From: Streptomyces sp. NA02950
GTDB taxonomy: Bacteria; Actinomycetota; Actinomycetes; Streptomycetales; Streptomycetaceae
Length of the DNA stretch: 64,000 nt
Direction: 5' to 3'
NCBI RefSeq assembly: GCF_013364155.1
Contig: NZ_CP054916.1
Coordinates: 8,524,001 to 8,588,000, forward strand
The position numbers were made by a program, and so were the translations under genes. Every line of letters begins with the position of its first letter. Position 1 is the stretch's first letter. Positions 39,713 to 64,000 of the stretch are shown here, piece after piece. The notes under the pieces are model-generated. The model was not told the origin of the DNA and searched no databases. It worked only from the letters and a program-made list of their open reading frames with translations.

Positions 39713-39742
39713 GCGGCCCGCCGGATCGGTCCGGCGGGCCGC
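39713..39742. terminator. Second, perfect terminator hairpin between PKS2 and the convergent regulator gene
   Basis: A perfect 13-bp stem, GCGGCCCGCCGGA at 39713-39725 and its complement at 39730-39742, with a TCGG tetraloop. It lies 64 bp beyond the stop of the convergent LAL gene and can serve either strand. Confidence 0.75.
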
Positions 39743-39805
39743 GAGGTCGGAACGCGGTGGAAGCGGTGGGCGGGTACGGCCGTCAGGCCCAACCGGCTAC
39801 GGCCG

Positions 39806-42598
39806 TCAGGCCAACCGGCCCTCCACCGCCGAGGAGCGGGCGCGGAACGGGTGCTCCGACATCGTAGGGATCTGGTGCTCCAGCACCTTCGACGGCAGCT
39901 CGGCCCGGCTGGCCACGTTCAACTTCCGGTAGACCCGGGTCAGATGCTGCTCGACGGTGCTGATGGTGACATGGATCCGGCTGCTGATCTCCCGGTTGGT
40001 GTAGCCCAGCGCGGCGAGCCCGGCGACCCGGCACTCGGCGTCACTGAGGACCGGGGCGGCGATCTCCTCGCCCTCCGGCTTCTCGGCCGGCGCGGAGGCC
40101 ACCAGCCGGTTGTCGACCGGAGAGGCGATCTGGCACCACTCGGCCTCCTGGGCGGCCTGACGGGCCACCAGCCGCGCGCGGTCGTACTCGCCCAGCTCGT
40201 AGTGGGCGGCGGACAGATCCGCGTACGCCAGGGCCAGTTCCAGCCGGTCGCCGCACGCCTTCAGCAGGTCGATCGACTCTCTCAGCAGCGAGGTGCGCTG
40301 ATGCGGCTGGCTGGCACCGGCCAGCACCCGCAGCGCCATCGCCCGTGACCGGGAACTGTGCCCGCCGGGGAGTCTGATCTGCTTCTCCACCCACTCCCGG
40401 GCGGTGCGCACCTTGCCGATCCGCAGATTGGCCTGGGCCAGATCGGCGCACCACGGGATGCCCTTCTGGAGGTGCGGATTGCCGTCCCGCATCAGACGGC
40501 CGCAGCTCTCGAAGTCGTTGAGCGCGGCGAAGGCCCGGTCGGTGGCCAGGTAGTGATGGCCCCGGGCGCGCAGGTACTGAATGCCGAAGATGGTTCCGAA
40601 CATCGCCTCCGGGACCTCGCGTTTGAGCAGATGCGCGGCGGCGTCGTGCTTGCCCATACTGGTGCGGGCGAAGACGGCCGTGGACAGGGGCAGTCCGATC
40701 AGCACCCCCCAGCCCTGGGCGTGCAGCATGTCCAGGGCCTGGGTGGCCTTCAGCTCGGCGGTGGCCACATCGCCCTGGAGCAGGGCGATCTCCGCCCGAA
40801 CACTGCCGATCAGCGCCTGCCAGGTGGTGGCCTTGCGCTCCACGGTGCACTTCAGCACCGCGTCGCACACGCGCGCGGCGGTCTGGGTACGGTCGGTGTG
40901 GGCGATGGCCAGCAGGGACATCGCCACCAGCTCGGGTTTGAGATGGTCGAGCCGGTGGCCCTGCAACGCCTCGGCCACGTTGGCCACCGACTCGTCGGTG
41001 GCGCTGCCGCTGATCAGCTGGGCCACCTTCGGCCCCAGGCCGTGGGTGCCGTCCACCGCACCGGGCTCCAGCGAGGCCAGGGCGGACGGTTCACCGCGCC
41101 TGCCGACCCGCGGCACCCCGTAGAACCACTGCCGGATGAACTCCACCTCGGCGATGGAGTGTCCTTGGGACCGGGGGAGCGAGGGGCCGAGCCGGCTGAC
41201 GGCGGTGGCGGCGGACTCGATGTCGCCCTGCCACAGCATGTGCCGCGCCACGGTGGCCGTGTCGCGGGCGTCCAGCGTGCCGTCCAGCGCGGGCTGACGC
41301 AGCGGTGCCAGATGGGTACCGGCGGCCGCCGGGTTCACCCGCCACTCCGCGCGGCCCAGGGCCGCCAGCAGCGCGTGCCGCTCGGCCCCGTCCTCGGCAT
41401 CCTGCAACAGCAGCCGCAGATAGGTGGTGCACTGCTTGACATCGTCGTCGGCCAGGGCCTGTTCGGCCGCGGCGCGCAGTACCGCGGACCCCCAGTCGTC
41501 GGGGATCCGGTCGGCGGTCACCAGATGCCGGGCCACCTCGGGCGCGGGCACACCGTCCAGGTACAGCTGACGTGCCACCTCGCCGTGCAGCCGTGACCGC
41601 TCGGCCGGAGCCAGGTCCTGCAGCACCGCGGCGGCGCCGGCCGGGTGCCGGAAGCGGTAACCGTCCAGCAGTCCGGTGGAGTTGAGGATGTCCACCACCT
41701 CCTGCACCGGACCCGGGCCGGCCCCGGCCAGCAGCGAGGTGGTGCGGGGGGTGGCGTACTCGTCGAGCGCGGCCACGGCGCGGGCGATCCGGGCGTGGCG
41801 TCGCTCGCCGCGGTGCAGACAGGCGAGTACGGCCTGTCGGTAGGCGGTGCTGGCGACGGGCTCCGCGGCCAGCGCCCCGAACCGGGCGCTGTCGTCCAGC
41901 AGCGCGTGCACCAGCATCGGATTCCCGGCGGTGGCGCGGTGGTAGGCGTCACTGACCTGACGGGGCAGTCGCCGGCCCGCCTGCGCGATCAGCATCGCCG
42001 CGACGCCCGTTTCGGACAGCGGAGTCAACCTGATCCGCCGATGCGGGCGCCGGATGAGGTCCGCGTGGACATGAGAACCCGTCAATCTGTCCAGGCCCCA
42101 GCTTACGCATATCACTAGTATTTTTCTGGTACGCATTCTCCTCAGGAGATCGAGCGTGGTATGCAGCGAATCGTTGTCCATGAGGTGCGCGTCGTCGATC
42201 GCGATCACCACAGGGCGGCCCTGGGAGAGTTCCAGAAGCGAAGTCGTGACCTGATGAGAAATGTGGTCGACGCCACTCGGGCCGTGCTCCGTACGCGATT
42301 TCGTGCCGCCCTGGGCATCTGGAGGAGGGATGAGGTCGCGTGCGTCGCATGACACGTCGCCGCTGTGCAGCAATTGACTGAACACGCTCATCGGCCGCGC
42401 CCGCTCCATGCGGGAGGCGGTGGCCGTCAGGACGAGGGCGCCCGTCTCGCCCGCCCTGGTTAAAAACTCGTAAACAAGTTCCGTCTTACCGGAACCAGGG
42501 CCTCCTGTGACAATGACGAGTTGGCCGGATCCGCCTGTGCAGGCGGCGAACGCTTCGCTCAGGATTTCCAGTTCAGTGGTGCGGTCGAACAGGCGCAT
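39806..42598 (-). CDS. LAL-type LuxR-family transcriptional activator, probable pathway regulator
   Basis: 930 residues, ATG at 42598 with AGGGG 7 nt upstream. The N-terminal ATPase has Walker A GGPGSGKTE (residues 32-40) and Walker B VVIAIDDAHLMD. A long helical-repeat middle region follows, then a C-terminal LuxR helix-turn-helix, GYTNREISSRIHVTISTVEQHL, ending near residue 913. This is the MalT-like 'large ATP-binding LuxR' class that activates macrolide and macrolactam clusters in Streptomyces. It is the only regulator in the window and the natural candidate to bind the repeated TAGGGG operators. Codon 46 is TTA (42461-42463 on the plus strand), placing expression under the developmental tRNA bldA. 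It lies between PKS2 and PKS3 on the opposite strand, with no TAGGGG pair in front of it, so it is probably controlled separately. Confidence 0.9.
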   Translation of the reverse strand: MRLFDRTTELEILSEAFAACTGGSGQLVIVTGGPGSGKTELVYEFLTRAGETGALVLTATASRMERARPMSVFSQLLHSGDVSCDARDLIPPPDAQGGTKSRTEHGPSGVDHISHQVTTSLLELSQGRPVVIAIDDAHLMDNDSLHTTLDLLRRMRTRKILVICVSWGLDRLTGSHVHADLIRRPHRRIRLTPLSETGVAAMLIAQAGRRLPRQVSDAYHRATAGNPMLVHALLDDSARFGALAAEPVASTAYRQAVLACLHRGERRHARIARAVAALDEYATPRTTSLLAGAGPGPVQEVVDILNSTGLLDGYRFRHPAGAAAVLQDLAPAERSRLHGEVARQLYLDGVPAPEVARHLVTADRIPDDWGSAVLRAAAEQALADDDVKQCTTYLRLLLQDAEDGAERHALLAALGRAEWRVNPAAAGTHLAPLRQPALDGTLDARDTATVARHMLWQGDIESAATAVSRLGPSLPRSQGHSIAEVEFIRQWFYGVPRVGRRGEPSALASLEPGAVDGTHGLGPKVAQLISGSATDESVANVAEALQGHRLDHLKPELVAMSLLAIAHTDRTQTAARVCDAVLKCTVERKATTWQALIGSVRAEIALLQGDVATAELKATQALDMLHAQGWGVLIGLPLSTAVFARTSMGKHDAAAHLLKREVPEAMFGTIFGIQYLRARGHHYLATDRAFAALNDFESCGRLMRDGNPHLQKGIPWCADLAQANLRIGKVRTAREWVEKQIRLPGGHSSRSRAMALRVLAGASQPHQRTSLLRESIDLLKACGDRLELALAYADLSAAHYELGEYDRARLVARQAAQEAEWCQIASPVDNRLVASAPAEKPEGEEIAAPVLSDAECRVAGLAALGYTNREISSRIHVTISTVEQHLTRVYRKLNVASRAELPSKVLEHQIPTMSEHPFRARSSAVEGRLA

Positions 42599-43468
42599 GG
42601 TGATCCCCTAAAGTCGGCCTTCGCCCTTGAGGCGGCGCACCTCCCACATCGGGCCCGAGGGCAACGTCGCTGGTCGTGGGGGCGGCATGGCGCCGCCTGG
42701 ACCCTGTGCGGAAACAGGTGGTCATGGCGCCGGGCGTCGGAAGTTGGCCATGAAGTGCGTCAGCTTCGCCGACGCCGGGGAGGGGGGCCGGGAGAGCCGC
42801 CCGCACGGTGCTTCGTCCGGTCCGCACTGCTCTGGATTGATCGCACGCCCTGGTCCCCCCTCAGGTTGGTTAGACTTTAACTCAAGGACGGTGGCGCGCC
42901 GTGCATTTGCCGCCGTGTCGTCACCGTGATCCACTGGCCGAAGAAACACTGATCGGTGCGTCTGAATGGCGTGAACCGATCGGTTGAACAGCCAGTCGTC
43001 GGCCTCTGAACGTCTGAGGGCCGGTCGGGGTGACGCTCATAAACGGCTGGCCAATTACCTGCCGTTGTTGAGGATTTCATGGTTCCTCGCGACCGCAATT
43101 GAGCCGAAATTAGATTCTGCCTCCAAGTGAGCCGAAGGTTATCGGTCTTCACTAACGTTGTCAACTATCACTTTATGTCCGTCAGTTGCATCTCCGAGCT
43201 GCTCGAAACAGCATCGCGTATTACTCGCGGACATCCGCCAATTGCCGGTACGTACCAAGCCGATCGGTCACCCTCAGGCGCTCTTCGGGCACCGTAACCC
43301 CCGTCGGGTGACCGTTCGGGCATCCGGGGTCCCGCTGGGGGCGGTAGGGGTTGGTTGGTCCTTCCGGCGCTCCTTAGCCTCCGACTGGCAGGGGGAGCGC
43401 GGACCGACAAACCGGGCGGCCGCCGTGCCCGAGAAGCTGGTTTCGATTTCGATCGGATGGCTGCGCTG
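42599..43468. other. 870-bp divergent intergenic region between the LAL regulator and PKS3; no gene seen
   Basis: The middle (about 42840-43260) is clearly richer in A/T than the flanking genes, and no frame here shows actinomycete codon bias, so I call no gene. Visible signals are a 12-bp perfect palindrome AACCGATCGGTT at 42974-42985, a GTTA-N5-TAAC inverted motif at 42869-42881 on the regulator side, and pathway promoter 5 at 43335-43380. The regulator's own promoter should lie in the left half, but I cannot place it with confidence. Confidence 0.6.
43335..43380 (+). promoter_or_regulatory. Pathway promoter 5: direct repeat plus TAGCCT, driving PKS3-PKS4-PKS5
   Basis: CTGGGG at 43335-43340 and TAGGGG at 43345-43350 (10-bp pitch), with TAGCCT at 43375-43380, 30 bp after the start of the second hexamer. 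The first hexamer CTGGGG is the same variant seen in the P450 promoter. The expected leader to the GTG at 43469 is about 80 nt. Confidence 0.75.
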
Positions 43469-46400
43469 GTGAACAACGAGGACCAACTGCTCGACTACCT
43501 CAGGCGAACGACCGCGGATCTCCGTGAGGCGCGGCGACGGCTGCGCGCATACGAACAGCGTGCCAACGAGCCCGTCGCCATCGTGGGTATCGGGTGCCGC
43601 TATCCCGGCGGTGTGCGCACCCCCGGCGATCTGTGGGACCTGGTGGCCGCCGGCACCGACGCGGTGTCGGACTTCCCCGCCGACCGGGGCTGGGACATCG
43701 ATTCCCTCTACGACCCCGACCCCGCACGACCCGGCCGGACCTACGCCCGCACCGGCGGATTCCTGCACGACGCCGCCGACTTCGACCACGACTTCTTCGG
43801 CATCAGCCCGCGCGAGGCGCTGGCGATGGACCCGCAGCAGCGGCTGCTGCTGGAGACCTCGCACGACGCCTTCGAGGACGCCGGTGTGCTGCCCTCGGCA
43901 CTGCGCGGCAGCCGCACCGGGGTGTTCGCCGGAGTGATGTACAACGACTACGCCACCCGGCTGAGTTCGGTTCCCGACGACCTCGACGGTTATCTCGCCA
44001 ACGGCAGCGCCGCGAGTATCGCCTCCGGCCGGGTCGCCTACACCTTCGGCCTCGAGGGGCCGGCCGTCACCGTCGACACGGCCTGCTCCTCCTCCCTGGT
44101 CGCCCTGCACTGGGCGGTCCGGGCGCTCCAGTCCGGTGAATGCGCGCTCGCCCTGGCCGGCGGGGTGACCGTGATGTCCACCCCCGAGACCTTCATCGAC
44201 TTCAGCCGGCAGCGCGGACTGTCCCCCGACGGCCGCTGCAAGGCGTTCGCCGCCTCCGCCGACGGCACCGGCTGGGGCGAGGGGGTCGGCATGCTGCTCG
44301 TCGAGCGGCTGTCCGACGCCCAGCGCAACGGCCGCCGGATCCTCGGTGTCATCAAGGGCAGCGCCATCAACTCCGACGGCGCCAGCAGCAGGCTCACGGC
44401 GCCCAACGGGCCGTCCCAGCAGCGGGTGATCCGGCAGGCGCTGGCCTGCGCCGGAATCGGCCCCGCCGAGGTGGACGTCGTCGAGGCCCATGGCACCGGC
44501 ACCTCGCTCGGCGACCCCATCGAGGCACAGGCCCTGCTCGCCACCTACGGCCAGGAACGCCCCGCGGACCGGCCGCTGTGGCTGGGCTCGGTGAAGTCCA
44601 ACCTCGGCCACACCCAGGCGGCCGCCGGAGTGGCCGGGGTCATCAAGATGGTGATGGCCATGCGCCACGGCACCGTGCCCCCGACCCTCCACATCGACCG
44701 GCCCACCACCGAAGTCGACTGGACCGGCGGGGCCGTGGAACTGGCCACCGAGGCCCGCCCCTGGCCGGAGACCGACCGTCCGCGCCGCGCCGCGGTGTCG
44801 TCCTTCGGTATCAGCGGCACCAACGCGCACGTGGTTCTCGAGCAGGCTCCGCCCACGGCCGAACCGGCGCGCACCGGCCAGGAGACCACGACGGCCCCGC
44901 TCGTCCCGTGGATCGTCTCCGCCCGCACCCCGCGGGCCCTCGCCGACCAGGTCCGCCGACTGCGCTCCTGGGTCACCGAACGGCCCGCGCTGCGCCCGGC
45001 CGACATCGGCCACTCCCTGGCCACTGCCCGCTCCTCGTGGGAACACCGCGCGGTCGCCGTCGGCAGCGACACCGCGGAACTGCTCGACCGGCTCGCCGCC
45101 CACCCCGGCAGCACACCGGTCGGCGGCAAAGTGGCCTTCCTCTTCACCGGCCAGGGCAGCCAGCGCCTGGGCATGGGCCGTGAACTGCACCGCCGCCACC
45201 CGGTGTTCGCCGCGTCCTTCGACGCCGTCGCCGCCCTGATGGACCCCCGGCTGGAACGCCCGCTGGCCGAGGTGATCGCCTCCGACGCCGCCCTGCTGAC
45301 CCGCACCGACTACGCCCAGGCCGCGATCTTCGCCGTCGAAGTGGCGCTGTTCCGGCTGCTGGAGTCGCTGGGCGTACGCCCCGACGTGCTCGTGGGCCAC
45401 TCGGTCGGCGAGCTGGCCGCCGCTCATGTCTCGGGCGTGCTCTCCCTGGAGGACGCGGTCACCCTGGTGCTGGCCCGCGGCGGGCTCATGCGGCGGCTTC
45501 CGCCCGGCGGCGCGATGACCGCGCTGCGCGCCACCGAGGAGGAGGTGCTCCCGCTCCTCACCGACCGGGTCGGCATCGCCGCCGTCAACGGCCCCCGGTC
45601 GGTGGTGGTCTCCGGGGACGCGGCCGAGGTCGCCGCCGTCGCCGCCCACGTCGAGAAGGCCACGCACCTCACGGTCTCGCACGCCTTCCACTCGCCCCTG
45701 ATGGACCCGATGCTCCCGGAGTTCGCCGAGGCCGCCAAGGCGCTCACCTACCGCGCCCCGGAGATCCCCATTGTCTCGACGCTCACCGGCGCTACGGCCG
45801 GGGCCGAGGAGATCGGCTCGGCCGACTACTGGGTGGACCACGTCCGCCGTCCGGTGCGGTTCGCGTCCGCCATCGGCGCACTCGACGAACTGGGCGTACG
45901 CACCTTCGTGGAGGTGGGCCCGGACGCGGTGCTGACCGCCATGGCCCAGGAGTGCCTGCCGGGCGAGCGCGCCACGGCCGCCACCATGCGGCGCGAGGGC
46001 GACGAGGAGCGCACCTTCCTCGACGGCCTCGGCCGTCTGCACACCGCCGGTGTCACCGTCGACTGGGCCGCGTTCTTCGCGCCCCACGGCGCCGAACGCG
46101 TCGATCTGCCCACCTACCCCTTCCAGCGCGGCAGGCTGTGGCTGGAGGCCACCGGCAACAGCGGCGACGCCGACGGGATCGGCCAGAGCTCCGCCGGACA
46201 TCCGCTGCTGGGCGCGGTGGCCGAACTGCCGGAGACCGGCGGTCTGCTGCTGACCGGCAGGCTCTCCCGCTCCGCGCAGCCGTGGCTCGCCGACCACCAG
46301 GTGCACGGCACGGTCCTGCTGCCCGGCACCGCCTTCGTCGAACTGGCGGTCCAGGCCGCCGACCGGGCCGGCTGCCCGGAGGTGTCGGAACTCACCCTCC

Positions 46401-48858
46401 ACGCCCCCCTGATCCTGCCCGAACAGGGCGCGATGGCCGTACAGGTGGCGGTCGGCGGCGACGAGGACGGACGGCGTCCGCTGACCGTGTGGTCCCGGCC
46501 CGCCGACACCCCCGACGCCCCGTGGACCCGCAACGCGACCGGCACCCTGACCGCCACGGGGGCGGGCACCCCGGCCGCCGCCCCCGAGGCATGGCCGCCC
46601 GCGGACGCCGAACCGCTGGATCTGCACGAGCTGTACCCCAGACTGGCGCGGTCCGGCTACGGCTACGGCGAGACGTTCCAGGCCCTGCGCGGGGCGTGGC
46701 GCCGCGGCGAGGAACTGTTCGCCGAGGCCGCCCTCCCCGACAGCGCACGGGCCACGGCGGGCGCGTACGGCATCCACCCGGCCCTCCTTGACGCCGCCCT
46801 GCACATCAACCTGCTCGACCTGGGCGGCGGACCCGCGGTGCTCCCCTTCAGCTGGGGCGGTGTCACCCTCCATGCCACCGGCGCCACCACCCTCCGGCTG
46901 CGCCTGGCCCCCGCCGGCCCCGACACGGTGTCCCTGACCGTCAGCGACGGCAGCGGCGCACCGGTCGCCTCGGTGGCGGCGCTGGTGGCACGGCCCGTGT
47001 CGGCCGAACAACTCACCGGCGACGCCGCGGAGTCGCTGTTCCGCCTGGACCGGGTGCCCCTGCCCGGCCCCGCCGTGTCCGGTGCCCCCGCCTCGTGCGC
47101 CGTCTGGGGTTCCGACGGCCTCGGCCTCGGCGCAGCCGTCCACCCCGACCTGACCTCCCTCGCGACCAGCGGTACCGAGGTGCCCGAGCTGGTGCTGCGG
47201 CAGGTGGCCACCGGAGACCGGCTCGGCGACCCGCCGGCGGCGGTTCGCGCGGCGCTCGACGCGACCCTCGCCGATCTGCGGGCCTGGCTCGACGACGAAC
47301 GGTTCGCCCGCTCCCGGCTCGCGGTGCTGCTGCGGGCCGACGACCTCACCCACGCACCGCTCACCGGCCTGGTGCGCGCCGCCGCCGCCGAGAACCCCGG
47401 CCGCTTCCTGCTCGTGGACAGCGACGGCACCGCCGGGCTCGCGGCGGCACTGGCCTGCGGCGAACCCGAAGTGTCCGTGCGTGAGGGCGAGGTGCGGGTG
47501 CCACGGCTGGCACGGGCGGAGCCCGGCACCCCACCCGGCTGGGACCCCGGTGGCACCGTGCTGATCACCGGCGGCACCGGCGGCCTCGGCGGACTGATCG
47601 CCCGTCATCTGGTCACCGACCACGGCGCGCGCAGCCTGCTGCTGACCAGCCGCCGCGGCGAGGACGCCCCCGGCGCCACCGGGCTCCGCGCCGAACTGAC
47701 CGGCCTCGGCGCCGAGGTCACCATCGCCCGCTGCGACGCCGCCGACCGGGCGCAGCTGGCCGAACTGCTCGATGCCCACACCGTGCGGGCCGTGATCCAC
47801 GCCGCCGGTGTGGTCGACAACGCCACCCTCACCACCCTCGACGCCGCCCAGGTCGAACGTGTTCTGAAGCCGAAGGTCGACGCCGCCTGGAACCTGCACG
47901 AGCTGACGAAGGACACCGGCCTCACCGCCTTCGTGCTGTTCTCCTCCACCGCCTCCCTCCTCGTCGGCGGCGGCCAGGCCAACTACGCGGCGGCCAACGC
48001 CTTTCTCGACGGCCTGGCCGCGCACCGCCGTGCCGCCGGGCTTCCGGCGGTGTCCATGGCCTGGGGCCTGTGGTCCCAGACCGGCGGGATGGCCGCCCAG
48101 GTCGACGACTCCGATGTGGAACGGCTGCGCAGGCTCGGCCTGCCACCGATGACCGCCGCCCAGGGCCTGGCCCTCTTCGACGCAGCCGTGGCCGCCCCGG
48201 ACGCCGTCGTCGTACCGACCCGGCTGGACACCGCCGCCGTACGCGCCCGGCCCGACGGCGTACCGGCGCTGCTGCGCGGCCTCGTCCGCGGCACCTCCCG
48301 TACGGCCGCCGCCACCGGAGCCGGGCCGGACGGCGCCCGGTCCTGGGGCGAGCGGCTGGCCCCGCTCTCCGAGAGCGACCGCGACCGCGTCCTGCTGGAC
48401 CTGGTCCGCACCCATGTGGCCACCGTGCTGGGCCACACCTCGGCGGACGCGGTCGATCCCGGGCGGGCCTTCCAGGAGATGGGCTTCGACTCGCTCGCCG
48501 CCGTGGAGCTGCGCAACCTCCTCGGCGCGGCCACCGGACTCCCGCTCCCGGCCACGCTGGTGTTCGACCAGCCCGCGCCGGTGGCGCTGGCCGCCCATCT
48601 CAAGGCCGCCCTGGTCCCCGGCCCCGCTGACCTGGCGCGCGCCGCACTGGCCGAGGTGGACCGGCTCGAAGCCGCCCTGACGGACGTGCCCGACGAGGAC
48701 GGCGCACACGGCCGGATCGCCGCACGGCTCGAAGCCCTCCTGCGCACCTGGCACGACATCCACGGCCGGGCGGACGCCGCGGCACCTCCGGCGGACTTCG
48801 GCTCCGCCACCGACGAGGAACTCTTCGCTCGGATCGACAACGAACTGGGAGACCGGTG

Positions 48859-48859
<1 letters not shown>
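43469..48859 (+). CDS. Type I PKS 3: module 5 (KS-AT-DH-KR-ACP)
   Basis: 1796 residues. GTG at 43469 is preferred because it gives [13 protein letters not shown], the same register as the docking helix of PKS5 ([13 protein letters not shown]); ATG at 43457 would add four residues. KS C206; AT with GHSVGE (S645) and HAFH (738), malonyl; DH H943 in [10 protein letters not shown] and D1108; KR from about 1363 with Y1506 in [12 protein letters not shown]1675. In the KR the stereochemical LDD motif reads VDN (N1451), and no A-type Trp is visible, so its stereochemistry is less certain than in the other modules. There is no ER; CH=CH is expected. The C-terminal docking tail ends [14 protein letters not shown]. 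The stop overlaps the next start (TGATG), coupling the two single-module proteins. Confidence 0.92.
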
Positions 48860-53601
<4,742 letters not shown>

Positions 53602-53668
53602 CCGCACCCCACCCGCGACCGACCGCGCGCCCCCGGCGGGCCGCTCCGTACAGAAGTGGCGATACGCG

Positions 53669-64000
<10,332 letters not shown>

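Noticed and set aside
42604..42612. TAGGGG just before the LAL start as an operator
   Set aside because: It has no partner hexamer and lies at ribosome-binding-site distance from the ATG, so it is better read as the Shine-Dalgarno sequence.
42877..43164. 95-codon minus-strand frame in the regulator-PKS3 gap
   Set aside because: No ribosome binding site, no actinomycete codon bias, and no recognisable domain.

Overview
The window is very GC-rich (mostly G/C in third codon positions), uses GTG starts and rare TTA codons, and carries a large modular type I polyketide synthase (PKS). All of this points to an actinomycete chromosome, most likely Streptomyces. From about 5.5 kb to the right edge it holds most of a biosynthetic cluster for a polyene macrolactam with a beta-amino acid starter, of the vicenistatin type. 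The right end of the PKS, and so the thioesterase, lies outside the window.

Left flank (1-5510): a partial GH15 glucoamylase/trehalase-like gene, a small graspetide-type RiPP unit (63-residue precursor plus ATP-grasp ligase), an MscS channel and an MFS exporter. I see no direct link between the first four genes and the macrolactam pathway. The MFS gene may or may not belong to it.

Tailoring block (5588-9319): an SDR oxidoreductase on the plus strand, and a minus-strand operon of two closely related cytochrome P450s plus a 3Fe-4S ferredoxin.

Starter-unit block (9897-18181): eight tightly coupled genes matching the vicenistatin set vinJ-K-L-M-N-O-H-I. By homology, glutamate mutase (H+I) makes 3-methylaspartate, N loads it on the free ACP L, O decarboxylates it to 3-aminoisobutyryl-ACP, M caps the amine with an amino acid, K passes the dipeptidyl unit to the PKS loading ACP, and J removes the cap after chain assembly.

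PKS block (18262-64000): five genes. PKS1 = loading ACP + modules 1-2; PKS2 = modules 3-4; PKS3 = module 5; PKS4 = module 6; PKS5 = modules 7-8 and continuing past the edge. Modules 1, 2, 4, 5 and 7 are malonyl KS-AT-DH-KR-ACP. Modules 3 and 8 are methylmalonyl KS-AT-DH-KR-ACP. Module 6 is malonyl KS-AT-KR-ACP. There is no enoylreductase. This predicts a long conjugated polyene carrying methyl branches, one hydroxyl, then more polyene. A 930-residue LAL/LuxR regulator with a TTA codon sits on the opposite strand between PKS2 and PKS3.

The most striking non-coding signal is one promoter design used five times: two G-rich hexamers (TAGGGG or close variants) exactly 10 bp apart, then a TAGCGT-like -10 box 29-30 bp after the start of the second hexamer. 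It precedes the SDR gene, the P450 operon, the starter operon, PKS1 and PKS3, which covers every evident pathway transcription unit. It is probably the operator of the cluster's own activator.
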